Translations under genes and position numbers: made by a program
Shown: positions 37,280-48,985 of the stretch, piece by piece
Numbering within the stretch: the first letter of the stretch is position 1
Layout of the letters: every line of letters starts with the position of its first letter
Notes under the pieces: generated by a model
Told to the model about the DNA's origin: nothing
Database searches by the model: none
What the model saw: only the letters and a program-made list of their open reading frames with translations
Assembly: GCA_016946835.1 (NCBI GenBank)
Contig: JACVTC010000142.1
Location: 309,001-373,000 of the forward strand
Direction of reading: 5' to 3'
DNA length: 64,000 nucleotides
Source: Neocallimastix lanati (nom. inval.)
Lineage: Eukaryota > Neocallimastigomycota > Neocallimastigomycetes > Neocallimastigales > Neocallimastigaceae

Positions 37280-38346
37280 CTTTTATAATATTATATTGGA
37301 ATTTTTATATTTTTAAAATAATTAATATGAATTATAAAATATTTTCAATTAAAATATATATTAAATAGTAATTAGAGAGGAAAGTATAATATCGTTTATT
37401 ATCTTATTTTTTATATAATTTTTATTTATTATAAAAAAATAATTAATATAATGGGATATTTAATAAATTATTTTAATTTTTATTAAAATTTTTAATATTG
37501 CTGAAATCATATCTATAACATTTAAAAAATTTATAAATAAATAAGAACCTAAAAACCAAATAACCAGAAAAAACTAAACGAAACAAAACAAAATAAAAAA
37601 AAGCTTAGTAATTAAAAATTAGATAAATACAATAAATAAACAAATAAAAAATATTATTATATCCTTTCAATAACTTTCATTACTTATTTACATAATTTAT
37701 TATTATTATGTTCAAATGGTCAATAATTTGGATTTAATTTATTATAATAAAATAATAATAATAAAAAAAAATTCAAATGAAAAATAACTATATTATAATA
37801 TATATAAATAATTATATCCTTTAATATTTTTTTTATTCTTTATAATTTTTTTTTTTTGTTTATATTTATTATTTTTTTTGTCTTCGTTTTTATTTTTTTA
37901 TTTTTATTTTTATTTTTATTTTTTACTTTTGTTTTTGTTATTATTATTATCTTGTTTGCTTTATCAGGATTAATTTTATTATAGTATGAATTTCTTTTAT
38001 TATTTAATAAAAAAAAATTACCCTTGTATTTATTATATTATTTTTTATTATCGTCTTTTGAATGAATAGAGAATAATTGTATAATATAATAAATAAAAAA
38101 ATATATTATTAAATGTTGTTTTATTCTAAATATTAATTAAAATAATGTGAATAAATTAATAATAAATAAATAAAAATAATAAATTAAGATTGTTATTGTA
38201 TTAAAATGAATTTTTTTATATGAAAAATAAATTATATACGTTCTTTCAAATTGTTCTTATTTTCTTAGTAATATTTTTTTTATTCTCAAATTGCCTAATT
38301 ATGATAATTCTTTAATATTAAAAAATTAAACCAAATATTAAATAAA

Positions 38347-38402
<56 letters not shown>

Positions 38403-38714
38403 TATAAATATAAAAATCAAAAAATGTTAATGAAAGATTTAATTATATTTTTATTTAAAAAATTTATTATTATTTATTAAGAGTAAATAATAAATATTTA
38501 TTAAAACAATATAAAAAATATATATTATAATTATATATTATACATAATTAATATTAATACGCCACATCACGCCACATTATCAATACATTAGTTATTTGAT
38601 AGTTTGTTAATAGAAATTATTTATTACATTTTATTAAATGTTATTTTTTTTTAATATTCATTAAATAATACCCATATTAATTATAATAATCAATATTGAA
38701 ATTGCGAGATCTTA
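37280..38714. other. AT-rich spacer upstream of the MAP kinase gene
   Basis: About 1.4 kb of AT sequence with an (AAT)n microsatellite at 38351-38399. From about 38560 the sequence becomes LTR-like (ACGCCACATCACGCCACATT) and leads into the duplicated copia leader. Confidence 0.45.
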
Positions 38715-38996
38715 ATTACATTATTAATAGATTAAGAGTCTTACTTACCTAACGAATTATAAAAAATAAAAATGGAAAAAATAAAATAGAAAAATCTTTT
38801 TACAAATTTAATTATAAAAGAAATAATTAAAAATTTACTGAAATTAGATTTCAAAATTACATTATTAATAGATTAAGAGTCTTACTTACCTAACGAATTA
38901 TAAAAAATAAAAATGGAAAAAATAAAATAGAAAAATCTTTTTACAAATTTAATTATAAAAGAAATAATTGAAAATTTACTGAAATTAGATTTCAAA
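38715..38996 (+). repeat. 141-bp tandem duplication carrying a GATTAAGAGTC motif
   Basis: 38715-38855 and 38856-38996 are almost identical. Each holds AATAGATTAAGAGTCTTACT, resembling the half-tRNA-Lys primer site of the copia elements here. It is probably a rearranged copia LTR-leader junction. Confidence 0.8.
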
Positions 38997-39189
38997 ATTA
39001 AATTTTCTCATTTAAATTTTTAAAAATTAATTAAATTCCAATATTTCAAAAAGGTAAATGACAAATTTAAAAACTTAGAAAAATATGAAAAAGCAACAAT
39101 TTAAAAAAATATTGACTATGAAAGTGAAGAATAAGTAATATTTTAAGGAATGGAAAGAATTAGAATATATTTCATTCTTAATTTTTATA

Positions 39190-39291
39190 ATGTAATTTTT
39201 TTTTTATGTTTTATGTTTTATGTTTTATTCTTTTTTATTATTTATTAATTATTAATTATTATTTTTTTTATTATTTATTACTTATTATTTT

Positions 39292-39324
<33 letters not shown>

Positions 39325-39834
39325 CATTTTTACTTTTTATTTTTTTACTTTTTTATTTTTTATTTTTTAATTTTTAATTTTTATTTTTTATTCTTTATTT
39401 TTTTACTTTTTACTTTTTATTTTTTTACTTTTTACTTTTACTGTTTTATTTTTTTATTTTTTATCCTTTTTTTATTATTTATTATTTATTATTTATTATT
39501 TATTATTTATTTATTTTTTTTATTTTTTTATTTATTATTTTTTTATTTTTTATTTTTTATGTTTTATGTTTTATTTTTATTTTTATCCTTTTATTATTTT
39601 TTTTTTTATTTTTTACTTTTTATTTTTTATTTTTTATTTTTTATTTTTTATTTTTTTACTTTTTTTACCTATTTATTCTTTATTTTTTTTACTTTTTTAT
39701 GTTTTATTTTTTTATTTTTTTATTTTTTATGTTTTATTTTTTATTTATCCTATTTTATTTTTTATGTTTTATTTTTTATGTTTTATTTTTTATGTTTTAT
39801 TATTTATGTTTTATTTTTTATGTTTTATTTTTTA
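39190..39834. repeat. T-rich low-complexity tract (TTTTATG/TTTTTAC words)
   Basis: About 640 bp of degenerate TTTTTAT, TTTTTAC and, at the end, TTTTATGTTTTATT units. Phe/Tyr-rich open frames on the plus strand are by-products. Confidence 0.9.
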
Positions 39835-40119
39835 TGTTAAATAGCACTGCTATATGTTTAATACATTGTATATTATACTATATTATTAAGTGTAAAATAT
39901 TTTTATTCGATAGTATAATGTAGTGTAACGTTAAATGTTAACAATAATTTTAGACGATTATTAAAAAAAATGACCATAAATAACATGTAATGACATATTC
40001 TTAAATAAAAAGGTCTTTCTAAATCTAAAAGCAATAAAATAAATAAATGAGTACATAATAAAATATAAATAGAATTTCTGATTTAAGTGTTATATTTAAT
40101 AAATTAAGAGTCTCAATGA
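39835..40119 (+). repeat. Degenerate copia LTR and primer-binding site
   Basis: Starts TGTTAAATAGCACTGC at 39835. At 40101 it is followed by AATTAAGAGTCTCAATGAC, the half-tRNA-Lys(CUU) primer-site motif, ~100 bp before the gag ATG at 40220. The 3' end of the LTR is not a clean CA. Confidence 0.5.
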
Positions 40120-40219
40120 CTTAATAATTCATTAACATATGTTAATATCAAAATTCAATATATTAAATGTTAATAATTTATTAAATACTAAAACAAAGAA
40201 ATATTAGTAGTCCATCAAA

Positions 40220-40480
40220 ATGACTAAATCAGAAAATTCAACAAAGACAGTAAAGACAACAAATACATCAAGCACAATAATGAATGACGCTCCTGTTGAA
40301 GTAGAACCAAATATTCAAACAAATACAATTAATAAATTTCATATTCAAAACTTTAAAATTACAAATGAAAACTTTCAGAAATGGTGTTCAAATTTGAAAT
40401 TATTCCTTGATTCTGAAGAATCAGGTGATTATATATTAAAAAATATTAAAGATATAAACAACAATAAAAAGCATTTATAA
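40220..40480 (+). pseudogene. Copia Gag, N-terminal fragment
   Basis: 86 codons. After a Thr/Ser-rich start it reads FHIQNFKITNENFQKWCSNL and KLFLDSEESGDYIL, matching the N-terminal region of copia gags. It ends at 40480, ten bases before the Mutator-like element and its probable target site, so the remainder was lost when or before that element inserted. Confidence 0.6.
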
Positions 40481-40499
40481 TATTATAGTACTGTCAGGA

Positions 40500-41320
40500 T
40501 GTAAAATGTTCTAATGGAAACAGATTAAAAATAACGAAATTTTAACACTAAAATTAAAAGAACACATAATTAAAATTTGTTTTTTAAATAAAATAATCTT
40601 TATTAATTAATAAAATCAAATCACTTATTGTTATTAACTAGTTGGTAGTCAATAACTAATACATCGATTTAAATAATTAATTTTACATGTATTTATATTT
40701 TTTTCATGATTTCATTTTAATATATCAAACCTATTTAATATACATATATTACTATTTATTTACAAACAAATATTTATTAATAATTTTATTAAATAAAAAT
40801 TAACTAAAACTAAACAATAATTAATTCATTAAACTATTATTTACAATAATAATTGAATTCAATAAGAACTCATTTGTTATTTATTTATTATTTAAATATT
40901 ATTAATACTAATATTTATATATTTACAATTCAAAACTATTTAAACTAATTTTAACTATTTAAAACTATTCGGAAATTAATTTTAAAGTATTTTAAACTAA
41001 CTAAACTGAATTAACTAAGTTAAATAAAATAACTAAATTAAATAAACTAAACTAAATTAAATAAACTAAACTAAACTAAATTAAATAAATAAGTAAATAA
41101 ATAAAAAAATAAAAAAAAAAGGTCTAAATTAACTAACTTAAATAAACTATTTTAATTAAATTTATCATCTAAAATTATTTATATAATAATTTTTCCTTTT
41201 GAAAAATTTACATAAATTTATAATTATTTTTCATATATGTAAATCATAAATTTATGTAATTTTATTATATTAATTAATTATTATATAATTAATTATTAAA
41301 GATTTTATTAAATTCTTTAC
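40500..41320 (+). repeat. Left terminal inverted repeat of the Mutator-like element
   Basis: 821 bp. About 75 bp longer than the right arm because of expansion of AACTAAATTAAATA words at about 41015-41140. Confidence 0.85.
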
Positions 41321-41489
41321 AAAAGGAAAGTTAGGAACTGGAGAGGCACTCCGATAAAAAGCGTACTGGAAAATCTTGACAATAATGTAATAATAATGCC
41401 AATGCTCAACACTCAATAAGGCCATCCAACAGAGACAATATTTGCCTATGTGAAAACATCGGAAGTGTTGTGACTACTTCAATATTCCT
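41321..41489 (+). ncRNA. Candidate structured RNA segment, copy B
   Basis: Homologous to 22206-22379 in reverse orientation and sits exactly at the inner edge of the left inverted repeat. The hairpin ATGT-GAAA-ACAT (41448-41459) keeps the tetraloop of copy A. Its closing pair is changed from C-G to T-A on both sides. Function unknown. Confidence 0.35.
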
Positions 41490-41961
41490 ATAAAGGGGAT
41501 TAAAAATAAGGGCGATACACACGTTAAGTAAATAACAAAAATAAAAAAAATGATTAAAATTAATTTATTATTAATAAATAGTTAAATGAATAAAAATATA
41601 ATAATTAACTTAATATTAATAACAAATAATAAAGTAAAAAAGTATATATATATTTTTTTTAAAACTATCAAATAAAATATTTATTTAAAAGCTTTTAAAC
41701 ATATATATAATTAAATATATTTATTTTAAATATTAAAATATTTTATTATAAATGAAAGAAAACATAAATAATGAAATAAGTGAAACTAATTTAGGAAAAT
41801 AATACATTATAATTAACTAAAAAATATAAATTTAATTTTTCATCTAAAAAAAATATAATTCTAAAGTATATAGATGTTCTAAATATAAAAATTCAAATAA
41901 ATACATATCTTTCATTATTTTAAACTTCTAAAAGGAAATTTTAAAATAAGAAAGTTTACAT

Positions 41962-42500
41962 GATCATCTTAAAAAAGAATTTAATGCGTCTATATCTATT
42001 ATAAGACATAAAATTAATGATGAAATTAGAAAACGTTCAATTCCTTTGAGTGTAAAATATAAAAGTATATTTAATGGTGTTTCACAAAAAATAGAATTTA
42101 TATGCCCTAAATATAATGCAATTAAATTCCAAATAACAAGAAATATAAATAAATAACTACTTCTTGATGTAACAGCGTTTGATGTTATTCTTGATGAATC
42201 AAAATATTATATGAAATGAGAATTTTACGATATTCAAAAATCTTAATTTAATAATTTTCCAGTCCCCATTCCAAGCAAAATTATTATTTATGAAATATAA
42301 TGAAGACATATTTTGGGATGGTACTTTTTAAATTGCACCTATATTTAGTTATCAAATGTTAACTACTAGAACTTGTATTAAAGATTTAAATTGTTTTTAT
42401 ATTACTTCTTTTCGATATAGCTACTTATGAGATATTATTTGAAGAAATAAAAAAAATTCTAATAAATATAGCAATAATACTATAATTACAACAAAAAATT
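41962..42500 (+). pseudogene. Mutator-like transposase, broken
   Basis: The pieces read KKEFNASISIIRHKINDEIR, EFICPKYNAIKFQITRNINK, then a TAA and further stops. After a frame change come NEDIFWDGTF and IAPIFSYQMLTTRTC, the region of the first catalytic Asp (DGTF) of MULE DDE transposases. At least five stops and several frame changes are present. The rest of the catalytic domain and the C-terminus are missing before the right repeat at 42621. Confidence 0.7.
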
Positions 42501-42620
42501 TTCAATACGATTTTGAAAAAAGGGATATTTAATGCAGCAAAATAAATATTACCTAATATAAGTATTAAATATTGCATTTGGCCCAATAAAAGAGTATTAA
42601 AGTTTAAAAAATGAATTATT

Positions 42621-43367
42621 GTAAAGATTTAATAAAATCTTTAATAATTAATTATATAATAATTAATTAATGTAATAAAATTACATAAATATATGATTTA
42701 CGTATATGAAAATTAATTATAAATTTATGTAAACTTTTCATAAAGGATAAATTATTATTTAAATAATTTTGATAATAAATTTAATCTAAATAATTTATTT
42801 AAGTTAGTTAATTTAGTTTATTTAATTTAGTTATTTTATTTAACTTAGTTAATTTAGTTTAGTTAGTTTAAAATACTTTAAAATTAATTTCCGAATAGTT
42901 TTAAATAGTTAAAATTAGTTTAAATAGTTTTGAATTGTAAATATATAAATATTAGTATTAATAATATTTAAATAATAAATAAATAACAAATGAGTTCTAT
43001 TGAATTCAATTATTATTGTAAATAAGTTGAAAGTTTATTGAATTAATTATTGTTTAGTTTTAGTTAATTTTTATTTAATAAAATTATTAATAATTATTTT
43101 ATTTATAAATAAATAGTAATATATGTATATTAAATAGATTTGATATATTAAAATGTAATTATGAAAAAATATAAATACATGTAAAATTCATTATTTAAAT
43201 CGATGTATTAGTTATTGACTACCAACTAGTTAATAACAATAAGTGATTTGATTTTATTAATTAATAAAGATTATTTTATTTAAAAAACAAATTTTTATTA
43301 TGTGTTCTTTTAGTTTTAGTGTTAAAATTTCGTTATTTGTAATCTGTTTCCATTAGAACATTTTACA
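42621..43367 (-). repeat. Right terminal inverted repeat of the Mutator-like element
   Basis: 747 bp, inverted relative to 40500-41320; starts GTAAAGATTTAATAAAATC and ends CCATTAGAACATTTTACA. Confidence 0.85.
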
Positions 43368-43427
43368 ATTATACTATAACGAAGTAAAAGTAATAATATA
43401 TATATATATTATAAAGTGATTTCAAAC

Positions 43428-43794
43428 TTTCCTTTTGTAAATCCTGAATATATAATTAATATTTATAGTAAAGTTAAATGTGAAACAAATAATATTGAAC
43501 AATTTTTGAAAATTTAAAAATATTTTAAAAAATTATCTAAAAAATTATAAAAGTTGGAATTATTATAATAACAATATTATATATATAATAAATAACGCAT
43601 CAAGATTTTTCAATATTTATTTAAATAATTTGTTATTAAAAAAAACCTTATTTTTATAAATTAATACACATATTAAAACAAGAAGAGTCTTTATCTTATA
43701 ATGATTACAAAAGAAAAGTACAGGAATTTGGAAAAAGAAAAAAGGAATTAGGAAAAACTGATGAAATCAAAATTTTAATTGAAAAATACAAAAC
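43428..43794 (+). pseudogene. Mutator-like transposase, C-terminal remnant of a second element
   Basis: FPFVNPEYIINIYSKVKCET at the start and SLSYNDYKRKVQEFGKRKKE, LGKTDEIKILIEKYKT at the end can be read in two frames, with stops between. It ends exactly where a second inverted-repeat copy begins, as expected for the 3' end of a related element. Confidence 0.5.
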
Positions 43795-44402
43795 TGTAAA
43801 GATTTAATAAATCTTTAATATATTAAATAGCTTAATTTTTCGTACAATTAATTTATTTAATGTATATGAATTATTTTTTAATATAAAATTTATTGAAATA
43901 AAATTTAATTATTTTTTTAAATTGAAAATATTTTTTAATTAGTTTAGTTAGCTTAGTTTTAAATAGTTAAATATTAATTTAGGAATAATCTTAAATAGTT
44001 AATATTTATAAAAATAGTTTTTCAATATTAAATATATAATTAAAATTATTATAAGTATTAAAATAATAAATAAAATAACGAGTTTAAAAAATTAATTTTA
44101 GTTTTAGTAAATTAATAAATAATAAAAATTATTAATTAAAAAATATTTTGTTTATAAATAAATAGTTTTATATATATTATTAAATAACATCATATATTAA
44201 TAATGTAATAAGAAAAAATATAAATACATGTAATTTTTCTCAATTAAATCAATTTATTAGTTATTAACTATTTTACAGTTAATAACATAAAAGAAATTTA
44301 TAATTAATAAAAAGAATTTAATAATAAAAGAATTTACTTATTTGTTTAAATTGTAAAGTGTTTTTTATTGTTATAATCTGTTTAATTGACGGATTCATTA
44401 CA
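43795..44402 (-). repeat. Diverged terminal inverted repeat of the second Mutator-like element
   Basis: Parallels 42621-43367 from GTAAAGATTTAATAAATCTT to the ATAATCTGTTT...CATTACA end, but more diverged and shorter. No matching left arm lies between the two elements. Confidence 0.65.
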
Positions 44403-44464
44403 ATAACTAATACCCATTAAGATTTAAACAAAACACTTTATAACAAAGAAAAAACTACTATTGC

Positions 44465-44600
44465 GTTTTGTTTCTACTGTGTTTAGTTTCTACAGTGTTT
44501 TGTTTCTGCTGTGTTTGGTTTCTACTGTGTTTGATTCATACCGTGTTTACCGTTACTGTGTTGTCTTTTGCGCTTTATCGTCAAGGTGTTTTATTTCTAC
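44465..44600 (+). repeat. Degenerate 16-bp minisatellite (GTTTCTACTGTGTTT)
   Basis: Six to eight units of GTTTCTACTGTGTTTA with substitutions, decaying towards 44600. Its composition is unlike the flanks. Confidence 0.75.
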
Positions 44601-44835
44601 TGTGGCTCTTTAATAACATATTAGTTAATATTATTATATTATATTATATTTGTTTCGTTTACTCGTCGCACACCATTACAATTGGAAATCGTGCTGACGA
44701 CTTTATGAATAATAATATAATATTAATATAATAATAATTAATTACTAGAACGAGAATTATTAAGAATAAATAAAATAAATTATATAAGTAAATACCTTAA
44801 TAAATAAGCAGGTCAGAAAATCAATAAAATATTAG

Positions 44836-45786
44836 TTGAAATTTAAGTATACAAATAAATTAATAAAGTTGGAAGAATTGGATCTCATATTTCAAAATTT
44901 AAATCTTGAGGATCAAATGGAACAACAACTTAATCCAGCTCCTCAAATGAAGATTATCAACGACCCTCCCTTATTCTCGGGAACTACGAAAGACCTCGAT
45001 GGATTTTTGACAAGGATAGAGTTAGCTATCGAGGCAAATCTACGAAGGTTTCCCGATGATAAAAGGAAAGTCATGTTCATTATCTCATATTTTACTGGAA
45101 GAGCACTTAACTGGGCTTCTTGCTTACGGAGGAATAATAACGAAGTTCTTAGAAACTATGAGAACTTCATTAATGAACTAAGAAGAAACTTTGGTGACCC
45201 TGACGTTGATGGTGCTGTCGCTAATGGGAAACTTAACAATATTCATCAGTTCAAGTATGGCCACGTTATGGAATACATCACTGCATTCCAGAAGATAAGC
45301 CAATACTCGAACTTTAATGAGTCAGCAAAAATCTTTATGATTATTAAAGGACTCCATCCCAAGATGAGAGAACGCTTAGCTCTCGTAAATCCAAATCCCA
45401 ACAACTTAGAGCAGCTATTTAGGGAATCTATGAATATAGAAAGCCTTACCAAGAGAAATGACATCCAAGAATATTACTTAACTCATCAAGACCGTAGAAA
45501 TTATAATCAAGACGATCCAATGGATGTGGATCTTTATCGCATTAAAAAAGGTCAAAAAGTCACAAGATATTTCCCATCACACAACAAGAATTACATTGAA
45601 AACGAATCAAATATTGAAGAAAAAAGAAAGAAGAGACTATATTTTAAATGTGGTGAAGCTGGACACATGCAATTTAATTGTCCAAATAGAATAAAACCAA
45701 AAAACTTCAAAATGATTAATAAAGTTCCAAATGAAGATTCCTCTTCTTCTGCCACTTCTATATCTACCTCTTCTTCTGTTAGGTGA
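44836..45786 (+). pseudogene. Gypsy-4 Gag
   Basis: Real translation probably starts at the ATG at 44917 (MEQQLNPAPQMKII); the codon at 44836 is TTG. A capsid-like region follows (FSGTTKDLDGFLTRIELAI, FTGRALNWASCLR, YENFINELRRNFGDPD), then DPMDVD and a zinc knuckle that reads YFKCGEAGHMQFNC. The first Cys of CX2CX4HX4C is replaced by Tyr. An in-frame TGA at 45784-45786 separates it from the protease. Confidence 0.8.
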
Positions 45787-47395
45787 ATTAAGGAAGTTGA
45801 AAAGTATAATAATATCTACAAAGTTTTAGATATTGTTGAAAATGAGAATATAAATTTTAAAGGAAAGACTAACATACTTGATTTTTATATTAAAACAAAT
45901 GAATTCGATGAGGTTAAGGCAAAGATTCTCATTGATTCCGGCTCTGATATTAACTGTATACATCCAGAATTTGCTAGAGTGAATAACATTAAACTTATGA
46001 ATATTGATAACTCCTTTAAAGTTGCTGGTTTGGGTTATGGTTTATCTACTGTGAAGAAAATCACCGAGAAATGTATTCTTCGTTTTAAGAATCATTATTA
46101 AATAATTCAATTACACTCTCTTCGTATCCCTGATGTAGATATCATTTTAGGACACCCTTGGATTGAAAAACATTGCCCTATTAACTACCATGATTCAAAG
46201 AAAATCTCTTTCAGTTCAGGATACTGTGCTCGACACTGTAATGTAGGAAAAAGAAATAGAAAAAATAAAAATAAAAAGAAGTTAAACAAAATTTCTACTA
46301 AAGGAAAGGAACCATATGAAGAACTTTCCTTAACAAAGGAAAAAATTAATCCTAAGCGTAAGTATTCCTTTGAATCTGATTCCGATATGAATTCTGATGA
46401 AGAAATTACGATTAGAGGTCGTCGTACTCGTATTAAAACTTGTAGTGAAAAAGAAGAACTTAATGATTTAAAAAATTTTTGTATAATTAATTACGACAGT
46501 GATGTAAATGATAGTTTTATGTTTGATAATGATGATGAAATTTATGAATTTAGTGATAGTAATAATATTAATTTAAATGAATTAAATAAAATTTGTAAAA
46601 TTGATGTTTTATGTAATATTGTAACAAAAAATTGTAATCATAATGATAATTTAAATAAAGATGAAAATAAAAAGTATATTTCTAAAAATTGTTCTGTAAA
46701 AAATTTGTGTTGTATCTGTAATTGTTTGAAAATTAGTAATTTTGAGAATAAATTAAATCAAAAAATTATAGGAATACCTCCTATTTATAACAATTATGCA
46801 GAAGTATTCAATGAAAGAAATTGCGACGTACTCCCTCCACATCGTGAGTATGATTGTGAAATTAGATTAAAGGATAATTCAAAATTATTTTATGGTCCTA
46901 TTTATCCTTTAACAGAAGTAGAAAGAGACGAATTGAAGAAGTATATCAAAGAAAATTTAAAAAAAGGTTTCATTAGGAAATCGACATCTCCTGCTGAAGC
47001 ACATATATTGTTTGTTAAAAAGAAGGATGGTTCATTGAGATTATGTGTTGACCATAGAAAATTAAATGAGATGACCATCTGTAATTCCTATCCTCTTCCT
47101 TTAATTAGTGAATTACTAGATAGAGTTAAAGGTGCAAAATTCTTTACTAAATTGGATTTAAAATCTGCTTATAACTTAGTAAGAATAAAAGAAGGTGATG
47201 AGTATAAGACAGCATTTCGTACTCGTTATGGACATTTTGAATATTTGGTTATGCCTTTTGGATTAAAAAATGCCCCTGCAACCTTTCAACATTTTATAAA
47301 TGATGTTCTTAGTGATTAATTAGATGATTTTGCTATTTCGTATATTGATGATATTTTAATTTATTCAAAAAGTTTAGAAGAACATCATATTCATG
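45787..47395 (+). pseudogene. Gypsy-4 protease and partial reverse transcriptase, 3' truncated
   Basis: The frame is the same as gag. It has a protease motif ILIDSGSDINCIH and continues to a TAA at 46099-46101, then [20 protein letters not shown]. From 46387 a long frame runs through an acidic Asn-rich linker to RT motifs [30 protein letters not shown] and [16 protein letters not shown]. After a TAA at 47317-47319 the catalytic SYIDDILIYS is still readable, then similarity ends at about 47395. RNase H and integrase are absent. Confidence 0.82.
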
Positions 47396-48985
47396 TCTAT
47401 AACGAATCATAAAATTGATACGAATAAATTTTATATTGTATCGGGTGGTTCGTGAATGCAAGTTTTATTATAAAATTATATATTCTAATAAAAGAATTAT
47501 AATAATTATCACACAAAAGGATTAAATAAAAATAATAAGAAAAAGATAAAAGAATATTTGTTGTCGTTTTATTTTATTAAAATATATATATTTTTTTAAA
47601 TTAATTATTTTTAAATACTTATTAGTTATTTTAATCTATTCCCTTGAATAATTAAACCATAACTTTAATAAGTATTTATTTATAAATTTAACTAAAATAA
47701 TTATTTTCTAAGTATTCCTAACTTAGATTTATAAATTCCTAATTCTAATCTAATTAAAACTACGTCTCTAAAAAAAAAATCATTTTTCTTTCATATTTAT
47801 ATATTTATTTTTATTAAATCCTATTGGTTAAATTTATATATTATTTTTACTATCTTTACTAATATTTTTTTTATTTATTTTAAATTTAATTATTATTATT
47901 TACATATAATTATTATATAATTATTTCCTATTTAACTTTATTATTTATATTAAAAATTATATTTTTAGTTCTGCACCGTACCAAAATTGGTATGGTTCAT
48001 ATAGTTTTAGGAATATAATAATAATTAACACAAATAATAAAATTACAATAAAAAAAAATAATTTGTTTTAAAATCAATATTTATTTATTTAAATTTATAA
48101 AAGAAAAATAATAATATAATTATTTATTTAATAAAAAGAAAGTTATTGATTATATTTTATTTCACTAAAAATTACATGTATTTATATTTTTTTATCAAAT
48201 TAAAATTTGTAAAGCCTAACTATTTCTTAATAAACTAATTACTAATTATTTTAATAAATAAAACATTTAAATTGAAATTGAATTATTATTTTAGTTAATA
48301 ATATTATTGTTATAAATATTAGTTTTATATTATTGAATTATTAATTATTTAATAATAGTTTAATATTAATATATATAAAATAAAAATAAAGAGATTATAC
48401 AGAATATTTTAATTGTGGTTTATTTAAATTTAGTAATTAAAAATAAATTTAAATTGATAACGAAAATTTTAATAACTAATTAAATAGATTTGATTATTTT
48501 CAATATAACATATTACAAAAGAAATATAATATTAATATATTAAGTGGGCAAGGACAATATTCTTGGCTAAAGATTTTTAATACTTTATAATGGAATCGGA
48601 TCGATAATTCAAAAAGGAATTATAGGTTGATTGGTGATTTATTAACTTAAGATTTCGATTTAGTAATATTTAAAGAATATTGGATATTATTCTAGCACAA
48701 TTAGTATTATTTGTTCATTATGTATTAAATGGTGCAGTACACAATAAACTTCAAAAAAAAAAATGAAAATAATATATTAGTTAATAATTTAATTTCACTT
48801 TCAGTTTTTTATTTTTAACTCCTGATTTTTTATTAAGTATTTTCTTTTTCTTTTATTCTTTTTTACTATATGAATTTTATAATAATTTAAATTATTTTAA
48901 TTCTTATTAGTATAATTATTACATGTGATTTTAATAATATTTTTTAAAAGTTATTTTAATAATAAAAATATTAATACTAATATAA
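47396..48985. other. AT-rich region downstream of the truncated gypsy-4
   Basis: No open frame. Contains an imperfect palindrome ACCGTACCAA/TTGGTATGGT at 47976-47997 and complementary words CTGCACC (about 47973) and GGTGCAG (about 48731). A short less AT-rich patch lies at 48540-48740. It may be LTR debris, but I cannot define ends. Confidence 0.4.

Larger units (their letters stand above)
40500..43367. mobile_element. Mutator-like element with ~0.8-kb terminal inverted repeats
   Basis: The left arm (40500-41320) and right arm (42621-43367) are inverted copies over most of their length, from TGTAAAATGTTCTAATGGAA at the tip to AAGATTTTATTAAATTCTTT inside. Between them lie the candidate RNA segment copy B and a dead transposase with a DGTF motif. 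ATTATAGTA at 40482-40490 and ATTATACTA at 43368-43376 could be a 9-bp target duplication with one mismatch, typical length for Mutator elements. In that case 9 bp (CTGTCAGGA) are extra on the left. Confidence 0.75.

Noticed and set aside
39559-39923. Phe/Tyr/Leu-rich frames that look like membrane proteins
   Set aside because: Three overlapping frames in a T-rich tandem tract; no start context or family signal.
40491-40499. Perfect target duplication for the Mutator-like element flush with both repeat ends
   Set aside because: The bases directly flanking the repeats do not match; only the offset 9-mer with one mismatch does.
46387-47319. Independent 310-aa gene
   Set aside because: It is in frame with the upstream gypsy-4 gag-protease and carries RT motifs; the ATG is internal.
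47976-47997. Palindrome ACCGTACCAA/TTGGTATGGT as an LTR or transposon end
   Set aside because: No matching partner or target duplication could be found; kept only as a note on that region.
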